Source of the DNA: Heterodera schachtii
Taxonomy: Eukaryota; Nematoda; Chromadorea; Rhabditida; Heteroderidae
Assembly (NCBI GenBank): GCA_023374025.1
Contig: SIJG01000164.1
Coordinates: 1 to 64,000, forward strand
Direction: 5' to 3'
Length of the DNA: 64,000 nt
The notes below the pieces were generated by a model that was not told where the DNA came from, did no database searches, and worked only from the letters and a program-made list of their open reading frames with translations. The position numbers and the translations under genes are program-made. Positions 13,201 through 26,033 of the stretch are shown piece by piece. Position 1 is the stretch's first letter. Every line of letters begins with the position of its first letter.

Positions 13201-14634
13201 ATAATTAATTTAAGAATAATGGAGTTACGCACATATTTTAATAATCTTGTCACAAATGAGATTGTCTAAAAAATATAATTTAAAAAATTAAAAACAATAA
13301 AGAATTATTGAATTAACAAACTTTAATTTATTTTTGACAGAAGAACGATGGCAACCAAAATCGAGTTTTTCAATTAGAATGAGCAGAAATTAAGTGAAAC
13401 AGATTACAAAAATGATAAAATATACAGATATCAAAATATAACCAAAACAATTTATGAATTTTACTCTTATCATAGAAATAACAGTTAATATGAAAGAATT
13501 TGGCTTTTTACTTTTTCAATTTTTTATGAACTTATAATTATTTTAATTTAGAGAAATAGTAAAATAAGTTTATTTTTTGATTCCTTCTTTTTATTTATTT
13601 CAATTTTTTAATGTTAATGCTTTTTTCATTTTATTTTCATTCTCTTGTAGTTGTTTTTTTTATATAGACCATGAATTAATTAATTTTTTGGCAATTATTC
13701 TAAGACAATAATGCCGTATAAATTGGAAATTTTAATATAAAAAGACTATATTTTGCTGGATGAAAGATTTTTATAAAATAATAATATATATAACAAATAA
13801 ATTTATTTAAATTAAATACATTGTAACAAAAAATGATAGAGCATTCAGTCTGAATGGATGAATAAATTTTATAAGATTACTAAAATATTTTATGAAAAAT
13901 AGCACAAAGTCTATCAAATAATTAAGTAAATTACTTAATTTATGCACAAATATAGAAAAATAACAAAACAAAACGCATCGGAAAAAGAATCATTTGTATA
14001 ACAATTATTCTAAATCGTATTTTTAAAAATATTATTACTTATTTTTTGAAATTAAAAACAGACCTTACCAAACAAATAATTTATTTATGCAAATTCTAAT
14101 GTGGAAATGCAATGAAAAATTTTAATCAAAATATTTAACTAAAATTTATTTGCTTTAAATTGGCTTAAAATTTTTTTGATGCTAATAGCAAAGATTTGTG
14201 GTCATGAGGTAGCACACGCAGTAATTATAACTTTTACCTAATTTCCTTGGCCAACAGGCGCCTAAAATAAAATAATTAAAAAACATAAGAGACAAGTCAA
14301 TATTAAATAAATTGTTAGGTATTTAAAGATAAATAGCAAAATATTATGTTAATTATAGGTGTCGCCGCATTCGGCGCACATTTTGGCTAACGGAATATCG
14401 GACGGGAAAAATTTTTAAATTTTTTCGCCATAGTTTTTACGCGCATTAATAGCTTAAATAAATATGAATTATTACAAAATTAAAAAATTGAATATGAATG
14501 ACAAAAAATGGTCTCTTGAATCGCGAATGGCACAACATTGCCGAAGGGCGAGATATTAATACATTGTTAAAATGCATTTCGCTCCGTATAAATTCGCATC
14601 TTTTTTTTGCCCCTTTTATCACTTAAACAATATT
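10278..14634 (+). other. T-rich stretch, sparse exon-like islands
   Basis: Strongly T-rich on the + strand. A G-rich patch at 10620-10740, with a run of nine or more G, looks like a transposon relic. Weak exon-like islands occur near 11128 (ttttttgtag acceptor), 11512 (ctcacag acceptor, about 17 nt) and 12960, but none has a convincing frame plus donor. From about 13,200 the composition drifts back to mixed. No gene can be supported. Confidence 0.4.
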
Positions 14635-14801
14635 TCATCTATCTCCTCTTATTAGATCAAAATAATGGAAAGCCGCCCTCCTAAACGCCCATTCCCGTTC
14701 ACTATTAATGATATTCTCGCCACACCGCCGACCAAAAAATTGTAACAAGGCTTCCTCATCAATCAGCTGCTCGGCCTTGTGCAACAGGATGGTGAAGGGG
14801 C
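14635..14801 (-). pseudogene. Coding-like fragment beside the DDE element
   Basis: Minus-strand open frame with non-AT composition, including LLHKAEQLIDEEALLQFFGR and EREWAFRRAAFHYFD, ending in a stop at 14635. It lies just outside the left inverted repeat of the element at 14805-16732. It may be a fragment of the gene into which the element inserted or a relic of another element. Not recognised. Confidence 0.3.
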
Positions 14802-14879
14802 TGACAAAGGAAGGTCCCCAGGTGTCCGTGGAGTTTTCGAATGAATTTCGCAAATATCTTTATATTTTAGCACATCGAA

Positions 14880-16450
14880 CGCATATTTGTTGGGGTGACA
14901 AAAATTTGTAATGGATCATCACCGTAGTAGCCAGCTTTTTTCCAAACAAAAACTAGCCAATGATTAAAACATGGAGCTTGAAATTGATTGTGAATTAGTG
15001 ACTGTGATTTGACAACATTATCCCTGTCGTGTAAATTAACTTTTATGTTTTAAACCATAACAAATTCCGTAATTTTCCTTGTAAATTGTTTCCAAATTCT
15101 GAAATATTATGTGGTTTTTTATTCCTTTCATTTCATAACTAAAAACGTAAACATCAAAGGGCTGGCAAATCCCGGTTCCATGTTTTTGAATTTGTTTAAT
15201 TTTCAATTCAATCCCGTCCGGTGGATTAAAATTATTCCAACCCGTCCAACTGTCAACAACCAATATACTTTTTTGTTATGGGCGAAGAGCGGGGTACAAC
15301 ACTTAGTCCACCCATTCAATCATCAATTGTTTAGTCATAATATGACTTGTGTTTGCCGCAGAATAGACATTTTTGGCATTCATCATCGATTTTAATTGAA
15401 TTATTTATTTTAACAAAACCTGGAAAATCCCTTTTTGAGGAAATCGCCCTTGACGTTCGGCAATTACAATAAAAAGAGGAGAAAGCAGCTGACCACTAGC
15501 AGTCACCATTGGCATAATTGTGTGCTGTGTGTTGTACTTGCTACAGACTGTACAACACACTCCACAAGTCATCCTCAATTTTTTCCGAATTCATAAAATG
15601 TTTTTTTGAAATGAATTTGGTGAACTGAAATAAAGGGTTAATTTTTTGTGATTCCGGTCGCTATTTAACCTTTCGTGAAACAAATCGGTGCCTCTTTTTG
15701 AATGCATTTGCCCATTTTTTTGATGTTTTAAAGTCAAGAATTTTATTTTGCCCAAGACTTTGATTAACTCCAATTGCCCATTTTCAGAGAATGTGATCGT
15801 AGAGACTCAAATTTTTTCCAACTTTTCCACAAATTTTTCTTTCAATTGATCGTCAATTTGTTTCTGTACTTCATTTTTACTTTTCAAGTTTCAAATCTTA
15901 AAATCAATTTAAATTTAAATATTTTTCTTATTACCTTTAGAGCATTTTCAGGTCCGATTCCGATTTTATAAAACAAAATCTCGCTTGCATTGAAGATAAT
16001 GATCGATGTCCTGTTTCAGCCGAACGCTAAAATTTAAGGGCATTTTTCTTCTCAAAATAACTAACGAAATCGTTCCGTGGCATTTTTTTGAATGATGGAA
16101 AAAACTTGATCCACTCGATTTTTCTGAATTCCGAGTTTTGTTTTTGTACAACTTTTAATTAAATAATTTAAAATTCAATCACCTGACCCAAAGGTAGTTT
16201 CTGGTCCAATTTTTTCATCTGATTCATAATCAAAATCGGAATCATTAATTTGCCCTTCAATTTCAACGTAATCAGCATTTTCATCAAAAAATAAATCCTC
16301 AAAATGTTCGGGGGCAAATAATAGGAGTTCATTATTATATTTGGAAAAATATTTTTGGAGGAGTGCAAGGATGTTTTGGGGGTTGACATACATTTTAAAA
16401 GGAAAGAAAAAAATTTCCGCTGTGTTGGGATCGATTCCTTCGCCATTCAT
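14880..16450 (-). pseudogene. Degenerate DDE transposase, pogo/CENP-B-like group
   Basis: Read down the minus strand in changing frames. An N-terminal open frame at 16450-16175 begins MNGEGIDPNTAEIFFF and is acidic near its end, with a possible intron donor. Next comes a relic around 15970-16150, then MPMVTASGQLLSPLFIVIAE near 15515-15455. This is followed by NTSHIMTKQLMIEWV, SILVVDSWTGWNNF (likely catalytic Asp), GTGICQPFDVYVF (the usual IQPLDVYFF motif), and finally KSQSLIHNQFQAP with WKKAGYYGDD. This order is that of a widespread animal transposase family with a DDE_1-like core. Several frameshifts and stops show it is dead. Confidence 0.75.
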
Positions 16451-16493
16451 TTTGCATAAAAGGCAAATATAAAATGAGGGGAATAATAAGAGG

Positions 16494-16557
16494 GATTCGA
16501 ACCTATGAGGGAAAAAATAAAAGTCAGGAGCACAACCTCCGAACCACCAAACGACAC
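16494..16557 (-). other. tRNA-like relic
   Basis: The minus strand contains ggttcgaatcc, the hallmark of a T-arm, preceded by a GGAG/CTCC stem and a possible D-arm-like ttggtggttcgg. The arms do not fold into a standard cloverleaf with correct spacing. It lies inside the DDE element. Probably a tRNA-derived fragment, or coincidence. Confidence 0.25.
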
Positions 16558-16754
16558 AAAACAGTGCAAATGTTTATTTAATTTATTGGTATAAAAAAAA
16601 GTTTGGCACGTCATATCTGCAATCGGGCTCATTCTGCAAAAATTACAACCACTTTTCTTAAGAACCCCGGGGTGCTCTACCCACCCACCAAGTTTCATTC
16701 GAAAACCACGGACACCTGGGGACCTTCCTTTGTGAAAATACATCATCCAAAAAT

Positions 16755-17149
16755 GTGCCGAGCGAGTTTGTGCAAAAGTTGGAGTGCAACATTGAACATG
16801 TTGCCAAATTTAACTTCACGAAAGTAAAATCGTGCTTCATGATCCGGGATGTGCCAGCTTTCCCGAAGGTCTTCTTTCCCCGATCTACAAAAACTGCATT
16901 GATGAAGCAAAGAGCGATAGCCGTGAGAAGAGCAGCGAATTCAAAACAACAAATGGTGTAACGCTATGGGGAGAGCCGTTCACCATTACCATAACAACAG
17001 TTGATCGCAGCGGACTTCCTGTGAAGCGGCACATCAAAGGGGGCCGGCACATCAAAGGGGGCGCCAGACGCCGTCTGGCATTCGTCAAACATCTAATTCA
17101 TGAGAAATGTTTGATTAAGGTGGTGCTTCCAGCTTTCTTTATCATATGA
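16755..17149 (+). pseudogene. Coding-like fragment right of the DDE element
   Basis: Plus-strand sequence with coding-like composition. One frame reads PSEFVQKLECNIEHVAKF, and after a shift near 16832 another reads SFPEGLLSPIYKNCIDEAK, then SSEFKTTNGVTLWGEPF. A perfect direct duplication of cggcacatcaaagggggc occurs at 17026-17061. Frame changes and the lack of an initiator suggest a decayed gene or transposon fragment. Family not recognised. Confidence 0.35.
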
Positions 17150-19857
17150 ACAACTTGTAAATTTAAGACCAACAACCAAAACGGTAACGTTATGCCAAAA
17201 ATATAATAAAAATGAAGGCTATATTATATTCTTTTAAATATTTTTTTCGGTTTATTGGATTCAAGACTTAAGCATCAAAGGAAGAAGAAATTGAATTCCC
17301 AAGGGCCAACTAAGGAAGCAGAAAATTAGGAAAATTACAATTCGAAATTAAAATGTACAATATATTTTCAATAATAATTATATAAATCATATATTCATCA
17401 AATATTTTGGTGTCAGAGCGATTTGAAAATTAAATATATTAGTTATTTTTAAATTATTAATAATAAATAAATAGATTTTTCAAAATGAAAGTGGATGCGA
17501 TAAAAGAGTGAAATACAAAGCTATCCAATTAAATAAAAAATAATTTCCAAGTAACTACAAAATTTAAAATAAAATTATATTATCAAGAAAAAAGTTCACT
17601 AATATGACAAAGAAAATGAAAATTTAATTTAAATACAAAATAAAATTCATTTAGTTTGAAAAATAAAATAGTCATAAAAACTTAATTCATATCTTATACG
17701 ATAAAAGCCATAATTTTAAAATGAAAAATAATTATAAGTTGAGAGAAAACAAAAATAGAATGAAAACTTCTTTATTTGAACATAAAGTTAAAAGAACTTA
17801 CAATTAGATGGCATTTTGGATAATTCACTTTATGAAATTGTAACAAAAATAATTATATATATATAATCCAATTTTATAAACAAGAACAAATGAATTGCAT
17901 AGTTAACAATTAAAATAAATGAGCTAGCCCTAATATAAATATTTTAAATTTATGTGAAAGTCTCCAAACATAAAACGGTTAAATAGAATGAAATATAATA
18001 GTAAAATTGTAAAATAATAATATAAAGAACCAAAATAATATTTTTATCATAAAAATAATAACCACGAATATTCAATCAAATGAAGATATTTAAAATAAAA
18101 TTTAAAAATATTTTATATTTAGCAAGATAAAAAACATAAAGCCAGATTTATTTAGCCTTAATAGTTTAATTAGTTGTATATTAAAAATTAGATTTATTTG
18201 GCTTTTTCTTAATTTAATAAAAATATTTATTAAAAATATGCGTTTTGCAATAAATTCAGATATTAGTTTAAAAGAATAAAAACTACTGTGCAAACTTTGA
18301 AAGTACATGTGAACTTAAAAAGAAAATGGAAACTGATATTACTAGAGCGAAAAAATGACTCTTGAAATTAACTAAGAAAATGAAAAATTAGTAAATTTTA
18401 TAATATTTAAACATTTTATTCCTTATGTGAATATGCTTATGAAATTTGAAAAAAATTCATTGAAACATTAAATGAACTTAAATATATAAACTAATGAAAT
18501 AAAGAAAAGAATAAAAAAGTTCTTAAAGAAAGATGATTTAATATCATAGGTAAAAATTTAAATTTTATATTTACATTGGATCTTTGAAAATACTTTTAAA
18601 ATTGGATGTTTTTTTATTTTATTTAAAAACGAAAAACTCAAATTAAAAATCGGCATAAAAATGTAATATTCGATTATTATGCTTTATTTATAAATAAATT
18701 ACAATAATTGAGCTAATCATTTAATTCAAAATATAACAATATAAGCCAAAAACTATTAAAAAAGGATAACGCTGTGTTATAAAATAGTGAAAGATATATA
18801 AATAAAGAACAAAATGGATCTAATATTTGTAAAAGAAATTGATAACTGGGACAAAATATTATCCTTGTTGCTGGGCTCAATACACAAATAAAATTAAAGA
18901 ACAAAAAAATTTTATATATTAAATCAGTGTACATTTCGACGATTCATGACCGCTCGTTTTATTGGACACGAGAATAATAATAATACTTTTAAATATACTT
19001 TAAATATTTTTTAAATAATGATTTTTTAATACTATAAATTAATATTTTACTTAAAAAATTGTATAAGGTAACATTATGGAACCGAAAAACCTAAACAAAT
19101 ATCTATGTCTATAATAAGCAGCAAAGAATGGATTGAGCTGAGTGAGTTGTAATTGTATTGTAAAAGCTTCAATGTTGATATATTTTAATTTAAATAAAAA
19201 CTGAATTTAAAAAATACATAATCGTCTCTTTAAAATATGCTTTAATAGAATTTACTTTCTTTTTAAAACTAATGTTAGCATTGTAAATTTAAAAAACTAT
19301 TTAGTAAGAACTTAACCCATTCGCCAAAGGAAAAGTTTTAAAAAGTGAACTGTCAACGATGGAATTTTTGCAATAAATTTAATAATTTGCAAAAAAATAC
19401 AAAAAAGCCACCATCTGATTAAAAATATTAAATTAAAAATACTAATAAAAAAAGATTAAAATGGGTAAATGGTTGCAAAAATACTTAAATATATACGATA
19501 ATTCATAGATTTCAAACTTTATAAAATCACAAAAATTAAATATTTATAAATTTAGGAAAAAAAGATAGAGAAATATTGAAAATAATTTAACAATATATCG
19601 ACGATTTATTTCTAATAAATAAAGAAGTCGAGACGTGGAAGAACTTATGATAACAAAAAATGAAAAAATCAAAAAGTAAATTCAAAAATAAAAAAGATAA
19701 AAAATATTTATATCCTTCAAAACCATTAAAAAAGGTTTTTAAACAATTAAATTTTGTATTAATAAAATAAATAAATATAAGGAAAATTGATGGTTCTTCC
19801 ACCTTCCTTGAACAACTTAAACGGCGACGTTCTGAACCGACGAATGCCACTGAAAAC
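17150..19857. other. A-rich spacer or introns, no gene seen
   Basis: A-rich on the + strand, the 3' end of the second minus-strand block. Near 18046 a degenerate exon-like end (minus strand gaatattcgtg/gttatt) matches the one at 24522. Nothing else is supportable. Confidence 0.4.
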
Positions 19858-19866
19858 GAATCAATA

Positions 19867-20548
19867 CGTGCTGAGTCGTTCCACAAAAAAGCTCAGTGTG
19901 GGCGTTCCACAAAAAAGCTCAGTGATTGATAAAATAAAATAAATTTTAAAATATTAATTATTGAACGGCAAGTGTAATTTTGACTTAATTTCTATTAGAT
20001 GTGTTATAAAAAAGAATTTATAATATTTATTACATAGCTAAAAAAGGAAAATTCACAAATTAATTGAAGACAATTGATAAGGTGCTAATTTTCTTTGCAT
20101 TTCATGTAAAGATTTTATAATTTCATTCCCGAAACAGTGAACTAATTGATAACATAAGAATGTTTTAAGCTAATTTTTATTAATCTATAAATCACAAATT
20201 TAAACAAATATTCACTCTCCCAATCGCTGCAATGCATCCAATCAAAAAATTTATATAGCTTCGTAATTTTTTATAAATTCTTCAAACCGGAATTAGTAAC
20301 GGTCGAATACTCAAATAGAAATAAGAAAAACATAAAAATATAAATCTTATTCATTTTTTTAAATTATAATAAATTATAATATGTATTAAAGATATATAAA
20401 AAATTCATCATATTTTACATTTACAGTGGTAGCCTAAAATACGTGTTGAGGGTTATTGATTTCATACGAGGATTTTGGCAATCCAATAATTAAATTTATT
20501 ATTTTATTTTATCAATCACTGAGCTTTTTTGTGGAACGACTCAGCACC
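19867..20548. mobile_element. Mutator-like non-autonomous element
   Basis: A perfect 9-bp direct duplication, gaatcaata, flanks it at 19858-19866 and 20549-20557. The ends are inverted: gtgctgagtcgttccacaaa at the left, and its complement at the right. The 5' arm holds a second partial copy (gttccacaaaaaagctcagtg), then pairs on through gattgataaaataaaataaa with 20487-20522. Long inverted ends plus a 9-bp duplication point to the Mutator group. No transposase. Length 682 bp. Confidence 0.85.
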
Positions 20549-20557
20549 GAATCAATA

Positions 20558-23500
20558 GTCACCGCACAAATTTAGTCACAACTAAACATGCAACTATAAA
20601 TTTAATATAACATAATATTAATTCATATGATCTATCTTGTAATAGGCTTTCATAATAACAATATTTAAATAATAATTAAGTTTGATTATATACATATTTC
20701 TAACTAACAAAACTTACAATATTTTTATGAAATAACGGAAAAAAAATCATAAATTATTTAAAAATATTTGTTAAAAGACTATAAAATAATAAAAAACAAA
20801 TTTATTTTTCAAAATTTGATGCGAAAAAAGAGTGAATATAAAGTTTTCTTTCCAATTGAATAAAAAAATTTCCAAATAAAAACAAATAATAATTGCTCAA
20901 AAAAATGCTCGCTCTTTTTATAAAATTTTTAAAATTAATAAATTAACCAAAATTATATGCAAACGAAAAATATTTAAAAAAAAAAAATTAATAATTCAAA
21001 AAAGCTTGGAGAAAATAGATACCTGTTAAAATTGACATTATATGAAGGTTATTTATTATCTTAAAATATTAATCTAAAACTTGACTCGGTGAAAATAATC
21101 TAAAAATGTTATTATTTTATTGGAAAAACATTTAACTTAAAATAAATAATATAATATAATTTTTTTCTCAATTTTTTGAAGGGAAATTATATAATACAAT
21201 TTGCAAATATTTAATGCAATGCACGAAAACAGTGGGCGAATTTGGGTCGCGTTTTTTCACAACACTGAAATAAATAAATTTATAATTCATCATGTACGAA
21301 AGAAATTAAAGTTATTTATTTAAGATATAAACAATTACACAAAATTCCTAAAAAATCAACATTGATACATAAGTAATTAAATGGATAAAAGCTCAAAACA
21401 ATAAAAAGCTGATAATAAACATAAAAATGTAGCAATATTTACAAAACTTTTAACCAAAATAAGTCCGTTAAGTGGCCAGTAAAATAAAACAAAATAAAAA
21501 CATAACATTAGTTTAAAAATGCATCATTTCATCATTAAAGATACATGTATTAATGGCCATATGTTTATGGTTGGTATCAAAAAATAGTTTTCAAATCTCG
21601 CATTCTTTGATATTAAAAATAGCAAAATTTTTAAAACTGTTCAAAAATCAATAAATTAATTTTCAAAAAATGCCAAATTAGGTTAACAGAGATTTTGAAT
21701 AAGCTATTTTTTGTCAGCAAAAATCATTAGATTGTCTAACTATTGATAAATTTATAAAAACATTTATTAATACAGCTAGATTTGGATGGTACCCATTCAA
21801 ATTTCCGAGTCACGAAAGGTAAGAAAATATACCTTAAAAATAATTTTTTAATTAATTTTTCGTGTAATTTTTCTCAAAGAACATTACAAATTTGCCTGTC
21901 TCAAGTTGACCATGTTTTTTGTTGACCAAAAATAAAAACAATAAATTTTGTGATGGTTTAACAGAAAAATCATTTTAGAGATATTGAAATAAGCCCAATT
22001 GTTAAACACACCTTTTCAAAAATAAATGAGAGTGCAGAGAAAAATACATCTCTCATTTTGACGTACTATTTCTTTATCTCTGTTAATAGAGAAAACCCGA
22101 ATTTACGTGCTGTTTAATTTTTTTTTTCTACTTGTTAAATTGTTTCAACTTTTCATAGAGATAGAAAAAAATATACTGAATATTTTTAACGGTTGAATTT
22201 TATTTTTTAAAAAGGTAAAATTTTGAATAAAATTGAAGGAAAGGCTCAACAAAAAAAGCGGAACAAAAGAAGAAAAGGGTGGCGACAATTTATCATCTTT
22301 TTCTGGGATATGAAGTTTTTTGCATGCATAAAATAATTTTCCGATCTGAGCCGACCGAAGAATTTGGTGCTGATATGAACCCCAACCGAGAAGTACAAGA
22401 GGGATTCGCCAATTTCAGTCTGGTGAGCCCAAAATTAGGAGGAAACTCAATTTGACATTCGCTCATATTGCAAAAATTTATATTATTTTTAGATCTTGCA
22501 TTTTGAGGCATATGCCTTTTTCTGAGCATTAAATACACCCCTAAGAATTGAAAATTTTTCTCAAAAATTGATCGTCAAATAATTTTTTTCCTTGATAAAA
22601 AATTTTAGTTTAAAAATTTTTTCTTATTCGAAAAAATTATTTATTGGTGCCTTTTTAGTCGTGCTCTCATTAAAATAACCAGGGTTCGCAGATAAAATTT
22701 TCAAAAGCCTCATTTGGCAAGTAAAAAAGCCTCATTTTGGGTTATAAAGCCTCATTTTCACAAATTTATTCATAACACGTTTAAATTTCAAATGTGATAT
22801 TTTTGATTGTCTTAATTTAAGCAATTTTTTGTTAGGCATATGCATTTTATGAGATTCTAGTCTGAAAAATCGAAGTTGTTTTTTTGCGGCGGTTTTCCCA
22901 AAAATTTTTTGGGGAACAGTGGGTCTGGCGGTGCCGATAGGCGCCGCCCTGAAAATTTTTGTAATTTTTAATGTGATTTGTTAATAGAATTTGTCCACAA
23001 AAATGGCCAAATTTTGCAATTTTAAGCAAAAATTTTAAGAAAATAAAGGATTTAGCGGTGCCGATAGGCGCCTTCGGGGGAAAAATTGAGGATTTTGACT
23101 ATATTTTTAGCAGATTTTCATTAAAAAAATTCTTAATTTTGTGGTTTTTTGTAAAAAATTGTTCTATTTTCGTTTTGATGCTCTATTACAAACCCAAATT
23201 TTAAATAATTGTAAAACATTGTGCCATTTAATAAAATTTAAAAATCTAGAGATCACATATTAAAAAAATGATAAGCATCAAAGAATCTTTTGAATCAATC
23301 CTGCAGGCTTGATCATAAATAAAAATTAATTTAAAAAACTGAAAAAAGCATAAATTTATGCAAAGTAAAAAATAATTATCTATCAAGAAACTTAATATTG
23401 ATTAAAAAATGATTAAATAAAAATAATAAAACTCAAAATTTTCCTAGTAATTTGAAATCATAACAAAAAATCAAAAAATTTAAATTGGAGTTTAATAAAG

Positions 23501-24520
23501 AACAATTAATATAGTTTGTTATGAAGCAAAACAATATTTTAAGGACTTGATTGCTTGAATTGGAGTACGATAATATTTAGCAGCAAAGTACTTTAGCGAC
23601 AAATCATTTAAATCAGGGAATAGAACATGAATAAAATCAGGAATAAAATAACACAAAAAGAGCAATAAAATAAATATGTTTTAAAATCAAAAATCAAAAT
23701 ATAATATGTAAAATAGTTATAAAAAGACTAAAATCAAAAACATATTGAGTGAAGAAATTAGTATTAAAAACTTCTTGTTTTCAAAAATTTTTTTGTCATT
23801 ATTTACAATTTTAACAGAAATTTGAAGATATGATAATAATTATGAGGGAAATTTCATTGATGGGAAAAAGTTTAAAAAATAATTTATGCAAAAATTCTAT
23901 ATTTCCAAAAAATATTTTATTAATTTATATATACATTTGAGATAAAAATAAATTAAAATAATATATAAAATTTTTATATATAATAGTTGTTTATTTATAA
24001 TGGGACTAATATAATTAGCGAAATAAAGAAAGAAAAGAACGTAAGAATGAAATTAAAAAAAAACAAATTGGTTCAAAGAATAAAATAATTCATAAAAAGC
24101 AAAGTGTCGAAATTTTTAATAAGTAATCACAAGGGAAAAGATTTTTAGGTGCTAAAATCTGCAAAATAGGGTTTAAAAACAAAATTCGTCTCAAGAAAAT
24201 ATATATAAATAAATTTTGGGAAATAATTTTTTGAAAAAATTTTCATTTCTCAGAGGTATGTTTTTGAAAAATTTAGGGGTGTAAATCATCCCTAGTAATA
24301 AATATATTTCAAAAAATGTTATGAAAGCATATAGAAATGAAAGCTTGAAACTCGAGCCTACAAATTGTCTCAAAAGAATATCAACATTTTAAACTTAATT
24401 TAATAACATTGGTAAATATAAAATCTATATCTAGCAAATAAATACATCATGCTAACACAATTACAAAATAACAATATAGAACGAACTAAAAACTTAATTT
24501 TTTCTTCTAATAATAAATTA
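20558..24520. other. A-rich stretch with transposon relics
   Basis: Mostly A-rich. Around 22,300-23,100 the composition changes: cagggttcgcagat at 22684 looks like a hAT end, and two GC-rich cores (ggcggtgccgataggcgccg at 22927 and a partial copy at 23055) mark relics whose other ends I cannot place. A degenerate exon-like segment near 23,290 (minus strand, aagcctgcagg) resembles the 5.43-kb and 55.7-kb micro-exon contexts. No gene is supportable. Confidence 0.4.
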
Positions 24521-24521
24521 C

Positions 24522-24535
24522 CACGAATACTCACT
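24522..24535 (-). CDS. Candidate 14-nt micro-exon
   Basis: Minus strand: acceptor tattctgatag, 14 nt (agtgagtattcgtg), donor gtaattt. A degraded copy lies at 18046 (gaatattcgtg/gttatt). Coding frame cannot be chosen. Confidence 0.3.
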
Positions 24536-24830
24536 CTATCAGAATAAATAAATTTAAACAAAACAACAAAAAAACAATAAAATATATAATTAGCAAGATC
24601 TAAAAAGGTTGAAATATGTTCATATCTAAAATATGCGCAAATTCTTCGTAATACTTTGTTTTTGGACTACAAGAGAAAAAGAATAGCTTTAATACGAGTT
24701 TTGAATAATACCTGTCGCGCCCAACTCGTATATATTGGCAAATTGGATATTAAATTCAACTAGATGCTTAAAACGTGCTCTGAAAATGTAATTCAATAAA
24801 AAACAATCGATGTGACATTAAATCGGCTAA

Positions 24831-25394
24831 CAAGGGAACATATCGAACTGTATGTGTCCAAATCACTTTAAAACCACTTTTATCGTGTAGAGCATAGTTG
24901 ATTTACTATTGTGAATTTTCGGCTTTTTTGGCCCCGGCGCCAAAAATGATCAGAAAAAATTGATCAAAGTTCCGAAAAAACGATGAAAATGACAAAATTT
25001 TTAAAAATTCATAAAAAATTCAAAACGAATGATAAAGTCGTAAACTTTTTTAAAAAATGTCATCAAACAATTCTCTAGCAAATATTATCTTAAAATAAAT
25101 TAAACTAACTGAATAAAAATATGCTAGATGGAATAATACTTTGAAAAAAATTCAAAATAATTCATCATCTGCCCAGCGGATCCGAACCCTTGACAAAGGT
25201 CATTAAAATGAAAGAGGAAAAAACGAATCAAATTAACAATTTTTTGCTGGGTTTTCATTTGATCAATTTTTTCTGATCATTTTTTGCGCCGGGGCCAAAA
25301 AAGCCGAAAATTCACAATAGTAAATCGACTATGCTCTACACGATAAAGTGGTTTTAAAGTGATTTGGACACATACAGTTCGATATGTTCCCTTG
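24831..25394. mobile_element. Harbinger-like MITE
   Basis: TAA flanks both ends (24828-24830 and 25395-25397). Inverted ends of roughly 140 bp begin caagggaacatatcgaactg and close with the complement. The arms include a GC-rich ggccccggcgccaaaaa and its partner. The 3-bp TAA duplication fits the PIF/Harbinger group. No coding capacity. Confidence 0.8.
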
Positions 25395-26033
25395 TAAGTT
25401 ACTGAAACGAATAAACAATTCATTTTGCTAAAACATGTAAGGAAAAATGGCTGAAAATTGTTATAAGTCTTTCCTCGAAAAGTAAAGACGACTGGGAAAT
25501 AAAATATTATGCCTCTGAAATAAAATTTTTTATAAATTTGAAAGACTCTTATTTGTATGCAGAAATTACGTGAAAACAAAATCGTCACCATATATGAACA
25601 GAGAAAATGCGTAGATTTAGACCGTTCATAGCAATATTAAAATTAAAAAATACTAAGAAAAAACATTAAACAGCAACATATATATAAAAAATAAATAAAT
25701 AATAGAAAAAAATGAATATTATGATAATTTATGAATAATAAACAAAATAATAAAAAAATAATGAAGTCAAATTACACGACGCATTATTTTAAAACGATGA
25801 AAATTTAGAGCAAATAAAAGAACGAATAAATTATTTTGATTTTTTAATAAAATAATAAAGATGCAACGCATAAAAAAAAAGAAAAATAGCTGTTTTAATT
25901 ATTTTTTTTAATACTTAACAAGGTGTATCGTAATAATAAAATTATGATATAAAGAAAAGTTAATTAATATACTAAAGTTAATAAATATAATTAATTAATA
26001 AATTTCAAATAATAAATAAAATGACCTGCATAC

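Larger units (their letters stand above)
14805..16732. mobile_element. Long-TIR DNA transposon carrying a broken DDE transposase
   Basis: Inverted ends match over about 40 bp: caaaggaaggtccccaggtg at the left, and its complement running into gaatgaa at the right (16691-16732). A TGA trinucleotide flanks both ends (14802-14804 and 16733-16735) and may be the target duplication. Inside is a minus-strand transposase relic. Length 1.93 kb fits an autonomous element that has lost its reading frame. Confidence 0.7.

Noticed and set aside
14805..16732. Retrotransposon origin of the coding region
   Set aside because: No reverse transcriptase motifs; inverted ends and DDE-type motifs point to a DNA transposon.
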